A DNA stretch of 64,000 nt, from NCBI RefSeq assembly GCF_036289385.1, contig NZ_JAYFFH010000003.1, forward strand, positions 124,001 through 188,000, in the 5' to 3' direction. Origin of the DNA: Anaerofustis butyriciformans. Lineage in GTDB: Bacteria > Bacillota > Clostridia > Eubacteriales > Anaerofustaceae. Every line of letters begins with the position of its first letter. Within the stretch, counting starts at the first letter, position 1. The notes under the pieces are model-generated. The model worked only from the letters and a program-made list of their open reading frames with translations, ran no database searches and was not told the origin of the DNA. This document shows, piece by piece, positions 60,233 through 64,000 of this stretch. The position numbers and the translations under genes were made by a program.

Positions 60233-60625
60233 TTGAAAATAAAAGAAGCAGCAATAATAACAGGTATTTCTGAGAATAATTTAAGATATTACGAAAAAAT
60301 AGGGCTTATTCCTAAAATACAAAAGGACGTATCGGGTGTAAGAGATTATAGTGAAGAAGATATAAGATGGATAAAATTTATATTAAAATTTAAAGAAACA
60401 GGGGCAAAACTTGAATATATAAAAGAATATATGCATCTTGCATATTCAAATGAGGACACAAAAGAGAAAAGAAGGAGTATTCTTTTGAATGTAGAAAATG
60501 AACTTGAAACACAAATAGAACATTTACAGGATTGTTTAAATATCGTAAGGTATAAAATAAAAAATTACGATGATCTTTGTAACCCTGAAACAGAAAAAAT
60601 AATGAATGAAATCAAGGATAATTAA
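60233..60625 (+). CDS. MerR-family regulator (AdhR-like)
   Basis: A 130-residue regulator starting at TTG 60233 with AGGAGG nearby. The N-terminal domain has KIKEAAIITGISENNLRYYEKIGLIPKIQKDVSGVRDYSEEDI, typical of the family, followed by a coiled coil (about residues 80-118). The tail has single cysteines (DCLN, DLCNPE) that could sense aldehydes or thiols, as in AdhR. It probably activates its own promoter and the aldo/keto reductase gene that follows after 12 bases, which is now broken. Confidence 0.9.
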   Translation: MKIKEAAIITGISENNLRYYEKIGLIPKIQKDVSGVRDYSEEDIRWIKFILKFKETGAKLEYIKEYMHLAYSNEDTKEKRRSILLNVENELETQIEHLQDCLNIVRYKIKNYDDLCNPETEKIMNEIKDN

Positions 60626-60637
60626 GGGAGAAAAGAA

Positions 60638-61642
60638 ATGAAAAAAAGGTATTTAGGAAAAAATAAACTTGAAGTTTCTTCAATTGGTCTTGGTTGCATG
60701 GGCTTTACTCAAAGTTATCCTCCATATATTACAGATGGCGAGGCTATTGAAGTAATAAGAAAAGCCGTTGACCTTGGAATAACTTTTTTTGATACAGCAG
60801 AAGTTTACGGTCCCTATGAAAATGAAAGTTTACTTGGTAAAGCATTAAAGCCATATAGAGATAAAGTAAAAATTGCAACGAAATTTGGATTTGACATAGA
60901 AAATAATCGAGTTGATGAGCTTGGCAGACCTGTTGTGTTATCAAGTAGTCCCGATTCGATAAAAAAATCAGTTGAAGGTTCTCTAAAAAGACTTAATACG
61001 GATTACATAGATTTATATTACCAGCATAGAGTAGATCCAAAGATAGAAATCGAAGAAGTGGCATATACTATAAATGAACTTATTAAAGAAGGTAAAATAT
61101 TGAATTGGGGACTTTCAGAAGCGAGCGTTAACACTATAAAAAGGGCAAATACAGTCTGTCCGGTAACGGCAGTACAAAGTGAGTATTCTATGTGGTATAG
61201 AGAACCCGAGAAAGAACTAATCCCAGCTTTAAAATAGCTTGGTATAGGATTTGTTCCATTTTCACCTCTTGGTAAAGCGGTATTAACCGGAAGATTTAAT
61301 GAAAATACACGCTTTGAAAAAAATGATTTTAGAAGTCAAATACCAAGATTTAATAAAGAGAATTTGACCAAAAATATTATTTTGGTAGATTATGTAAAAA
61401 ATATTGCCATTAAAAAAGAAGCTACTCCCGCACAGGTTGCACTTGGATGTCTATTATCGAAAGAAGACTTCATTGTTCCAATACCAGGAACAAAAAAAAT
61501 ATCAAGAATTGAAGAAAATATAAAAGGAGTTGATATGATTTTTTCAGATGAAGAGATGAAAGAAATAGAAAACAACTTAAATAAAATAGAAATTATCGGA
61601 GCAAGGTATCCAAAAGATCAAGAGGCTCTTATTGATAGATAA
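60638..61642 (+). pseudogene. Aldo/keto reductase with one in-frame TAG stop
   Basis: The 334-codon frame encodes a complete AKR: LGKNKLEVSSIGLGCMGF, FFDTAEVYGPYENE with catalytic Asp and Tyr, KVKIATKFGFD, YIDLYYQHRVDP, WGLSEASVNTIKRA, then FVPFSPLGKAVLTGRF and PIPGTKKISRIEENI. Codon 200 (61235-61237) is TAG where relatives usually have Glu (GAG), so a single base change explains it. The frame is open on both sides of the stop. It is either a fresh pseudogene or a sequencing error. The gene follows a MerR regulator. Confidence 0.88.
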
Positions 61643-61717
61643 ATTAATTTTTATAAAAATATTTAATGTGATAAATTTATGAATAATAATAAATATTGAT
61701 AAATTTTCAAAATATTC

Positions 61718-61746
61718 TTGACTTTTAAAATTATATGTTTTACTAT
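61718..61746 (+). promoter_or_regulatory. Promoter of the T-box leader
   Basis: TTGACT (61718-61723) and TACTAT (61741-61746), 17 bases apart, about 30 bases ahead of Stem I. Confidence 0.5.
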
Positions 61747-61777
61747 AAATAAAAATTGAATCAATTATAAACCATAT

Positions 61778-62040
61778 AGATAAGAGTAAGTAGTTAAATA
61801 ATTTTATTTTACAGAGAGTCGGTGGTTGGTGTAAACCGATAAATAAGTATTTAATGAATGGACTTATCTTGGGCAGTGAACAAATCATTTATGAGAGTAT
61901 TCGCTGACGGGATCTTCGCCCGTTATAAAGGAAGCATATATGATAGTATATGACAAAGCGGCTTTTTAGCAATTTGGGTGGTACCGCAGGAATTTAGTTA
62001 TTTGACTCTTGTCCCTTATGTTTGGGATAAGAGTTTTTTT
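61778..62040 (+). ncRNA. T-box leader (Trp specifier) with terminator
   Basis: Stem I is closed by GATAAG (61778-61783) and CTTATC (61863-61868), with a TTAAATA/TATTTAA helix inside it. Between them the 3' side of the specifier loop reads TGAATGGA, so the specifier is TGG (61859-61861, Trp). The conserved T-box is TGGGTGGTACCGCAGG (61975-61990). The terminator arms are ACTCTTGTCCC (62005-62015) and GGGATAAGAGT (62024-62034) with a T run. Uncharged tRNA-Trp should permit read-through into trpB. The acceptor-pairing base after UGG is U, which would pair with discriminator A or wobble with G. Confidence 0.88.
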
Positions 62041-62065
62041 ATAAATAAAGAAAAGGAGAAAAACT

Positions 62066-63436
62066 ATGAAAGAACAAATACCTTATAAAATATATCTAAG
62101 TGAAGAAGAGATGCCTAAGAAGTGGTATAACGTAAAAGCAGATATGAAAGAACAACATGAACCTTTCTTAAACCCTACAACAGGTGAAGCTATAACAAAA
62201 GATGATTTAAGACCAATCTTCTGTGATGAATTAATAGATCAAGAACTTGATACAACCACAAGATTTTTTGATATACCTAAAGAAATACAAGATTTTTATA
62301 AAATGTATAGACCTTCTCCATTGGTAAGAGCGTATTTCTTAGAAAAATACTTAGATACTCCAGCTCATATTTATTATAAATATGAAGGAACGAATACATC
62401 AGGTTCACATAAATTAAATACAGCTATTGCTCAAACATATTATGCAAAAAAACAAGGTGTAAAAGGTCTTACAACCGAAACGGGAGCAGGTCAATGGGGG
62501 ACTGCAATGTCAATGGCTTGTGCATATTTTAATCTTCCATTAAAAGTGTTTATGGTAAAAGTTTCTGCTGAGCAAAAACCATATAGAAAGGCTGTTATTC
62601 AAACTTACGGAGGAGAAGTTATTCCTTCTCCATCAGACACAACTAAAATAGGAAGAAAAATCTTAGAAGAAAATCCTGGAACAGGTGGAAGTCTTGGATG
62701 TGCTATTTCTGAAGCTATTGAAGAAGCTGTTAAAAATGATTATAAATATGTTTTAGGTTCTGTTCTTGACCATGTTGTTTTACATCAAAGTATTATAGGA
62801 CTTGAAACCAAAAAAGCTTTAGAAAAATATGATATAACTCCTGATATTGTTATAGGTTGTGCCGGAGGCGGTTCAAATCTTGGTGGGCTTATTGGTATTT
62901 TTGCCGGAGAAAAAATTCAAGGTAAAAATAATATTCACTTTATCGCTGTTGAGCCACAGTCTTGTCCATCAATGACAAGAGGAAAATATGCTTATGATTT
63001 CTGTGATACAGGTAAAACAACACCTCTTGCAAAAATGTATACATTAGGCAGCGGTTTTATTCCATCTCCAAATCATGCGGGAGGACTAAGATATCACGGA
63101 ATGAGTCCTATTGTTTCAAAACTATATCATGATGGAATACTTGATGAAGCAAGAACTGTTGCTCAAAGTGAAGTATTTAAAGCAGCAACTGAATTTGCCA
63201 GAGTTGAAGGAATTCTTCCTGCACCTGAATCTTCACATGCTATTAAGGTTGCAATGGATGAAGCTATAAAATGTAAGGAAACAGGGGAAGCAAAAAATAT
63301 TGTATTTGGTTTAACAGGTACAGGATACTTTGATATGAGTGCATATATGCAATACAACGAAGGAACAATAATAGATCCTGAAATTACAGATGATATTTTA
63401 CAAAAGGGTTTTGATACTCTTCCAAAAATTAAATAA
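62066..63436 (+). CDS. trpB2: Stand-alone tryptophan synthase beta chain, TrpB2 type
   Basis: A 456-residue PLP enzyme of the TrpB2 branch, recognised by the N-terminal extension, RPSPLVRAYFLEKYL, the PLP lysine in GTNTSGSHKLNTA, GAGQWG, and GCAGGGSNLGG. It makes tryptophan from indole and serine. No trpA or other trp gene is present here, and TrpB2 is known to lack the residues for tight TrpA pairing, so indole salvage is likely. The upstream T-box has a Trp specifier, which supports the assignment. AAAGGAG precedes the ATG. Confidence 0.93.
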   Translation: MKEQIPYKIYLSEEEMPKKWYNVKADMKEQHEPFLNPTTGEAITKDDLRPIFCDELIDQELDTTTRFFDIPKEIQDFYKMYRPSPLVRAYFLEKYLDTPAHIYYKYEGTNTSGSHKLNTAIAQTYYAKKQGVKGLTTETGAGQWGTAMSMACAYFNLPLKVFMVKVSAEQKPYRKAVIQTYGGEVIPSPSDTTKIGRKILEENPGTGGSLGCAISEAIEEAVKNDYKYVLGSVLDHVVLHQSIIGLETKKALEKYDITPDIVIGCAGGGSNLGGLIGIFAGEKIQGKNNIHFIAVEPQSCPSMTRGKYAYDFCDTGKTTPLAKMYTLGSGFIPSPNHAGGLRYHGMSPIVSKLYHDGILDEARTVAQSEVFKAATEFARVEGILPAPESSHAIKVAMDEAIKCKETGEAKNIVFGLTGTGYFDMSAYMQYNEGTIIDPEITDDILQKGFDTLPKIK

Positions 63437-63442
63437 TTAAAA

Positions 63443-63479
63443 AAGATAAAAGAAACGTTTTACGTTTCTTTTATCTTAA
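63443..63479. terminator. Bidirectional terminator after trpB2
   Basis: Fifteen-base arms (63443-63457 and 63463-63477) pair perfectly across a five-base loop. The hairpin overlaps the end of the convergent lipoprotein gene. Confidence 0.8.
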
Positions 63480-63935
63480 ATTAAGAACAAGTTGACTAGA
63501 GTCTATTGTTTCGTCTGTTCTATATTTTATTATCTTATTTAAAGAAATTTTTATTTGGCTTTTATTTCCTTCTTTGTTTTCTGTCGTTATTTCTTTTATT
63601 ATTTTATTATCTTTATAGTCTGATATTTTTGCTGTTTCTACATCGACATTATCAAATGTTATTATAATTTCTTTTTTATCTTTTGAATAATTAATTATAT
63701 GTGTAGGTATTGTATTAGTTTGTTCAAAATCAATAATAACTTTAGTATCGCCGATTAAATCATTAATCCATATTTTTTGTATTGATGTATTTTTTGTGTT
63801 TTTTCCACCTTTAAAAGTTTCATTTGTTAAATAGTTACTTTTTTCGTTTGTTTCATATTGTTTTACAGGATTTGAGCAGCTGAAAAATATAGGAACAATC
63901 AAAATCATTATAAAAAAACTTATATATTTTTTCAT
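63471..63935 (-). CDS. Putative lipoprotein with AMIN-like domain
   Basis: A 154-residue protein with a lipoprotein signal peptide (KKYISFFIMILIVPIFFSCSN, lipid Cys near residue 20). After a Ser/Asn/Lys linker, a beta-rich domain runs from about residue 52: IQKIWINDLIGDTKVIIDFEQT and KKEIIITFDNVD. This fits AMIN-type domains that bind peptidoglycan, but the match is loose. AAGGAGG precedes the ATG. Only 65 bases remain to the right edge, so its upstream context is not visible. Confidence 0.65.
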   Translation of the reverse strand: MKKYISFFIMILIVPIFFSCSNPVKQYETNEKSNYLTNETFKGGKNTKNTSIQKIWINDLIGDTKVIIDFEQTNTIPTHIINYSKDKKEIIITFDNVDVETAKISDYKDNKIIKEITTENKEGNKSQIKISLNKIIKYRTDETIDSSQLVLNLR

Positions 63936-64000
63936 TTGTCCTCCTTACAATTTCTATATTTTTATTTTTTGTAAAAAGGATTAAAATATGTTTGGTTTAT

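Noticed and set aside
61235..61237. TAG as a sense codon (pyrrolysine) in the aldo/keto reductase
   Set aside because: TAG is a normal stop for several genes here, the position is usually Glu in relatives, and no pyl genes are visible.

Overview
The window looks like chromosome from a low-GC, anaerobic, Gram-positive Firmicute of the class Clostridia. Evidence: very AT-rich DNA; strong AGGAGG-type ribosome sites; a perfect CIRCE element ahead of hrcA-grpE-dnaK-dnaJ; a T-box leader; rubrerythrin; a class I two-subunit fumarase; a FabK-type fatty acid cluster; a class B sortase; and the SCIFF peptide with its radical SAM maturase, a hallmark of Clostridia. The exact genus cannot be read from the sequence. 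No rRNA, tRNA, CRISPR array, insertion sequence or prophage was seen.

Layout. 1-9 kb: the end of an ABC-F ATPase, an acetyltransferase, an isolated isocitrate dehydrogenase (minus), five tandem Cof-type HAD phosphatases, an sdpR-sdpI pair with two matching operators, a second acetyltransferase and a CmpB-type membrane protein. 9-13.4 kb: an amidase, an M23 peptidase, thioredoxin, a broken surface-protein gene, and a Crp/Fnr regulator with a short-chain reductase. 13.4-18.3 kb: the heat-shock operon. 18.4-24.5 kb: an FtsX/LolD-type exporter behind a 28-bp palindrome, fumarase, and a HAD phosphatase. 24.6-31 kb: a type 2 isoleucyl-tRNA synthetase with a GIHH active-site signature, a small XRE/SLOG gene group, a MalY-type lyase and rubrerythrin.

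31.5-37.5 kb is one 2001-residue surface protein with InlB-type repeats, seven copies of a further domain, a 36-bp tandem repeat and a degenerate sorting signal. Then come rpsU-yqeY and a DUF523 gene. 39-49.3 kb is a full type II fatty acid synthesis set (acpP, accBCDA, fabH, fabK, a FabX-like iron-sulfur flavoprotein, fabD, fabG, fabF, fabZ). acpP and accB each follow the same FabT-like palindrome, but no fabT is present. A class B sortase follows.

50-64 kb: iron-dependent alcohol dehydrogenase with glutaredoxin; iscS-iscU; SCIFF peptide, its maturase and secD-secF; a CadC-controlled metal exporter whose metal-binding domain is a separate gene; a MerR regulator with its 19-bp-spacer promoter beside an aldo/keto reductase killed by one stop codon; a T-box-controlled stand-alone TrpB2; and a lipoprotein. 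Genes mostly form short operons closed by strong hairpin terminators, many shared by convergent neighbours. Themes are membrane lipid synthesis, cell-surface display, protein export and folding, and redox or metal stress handling.
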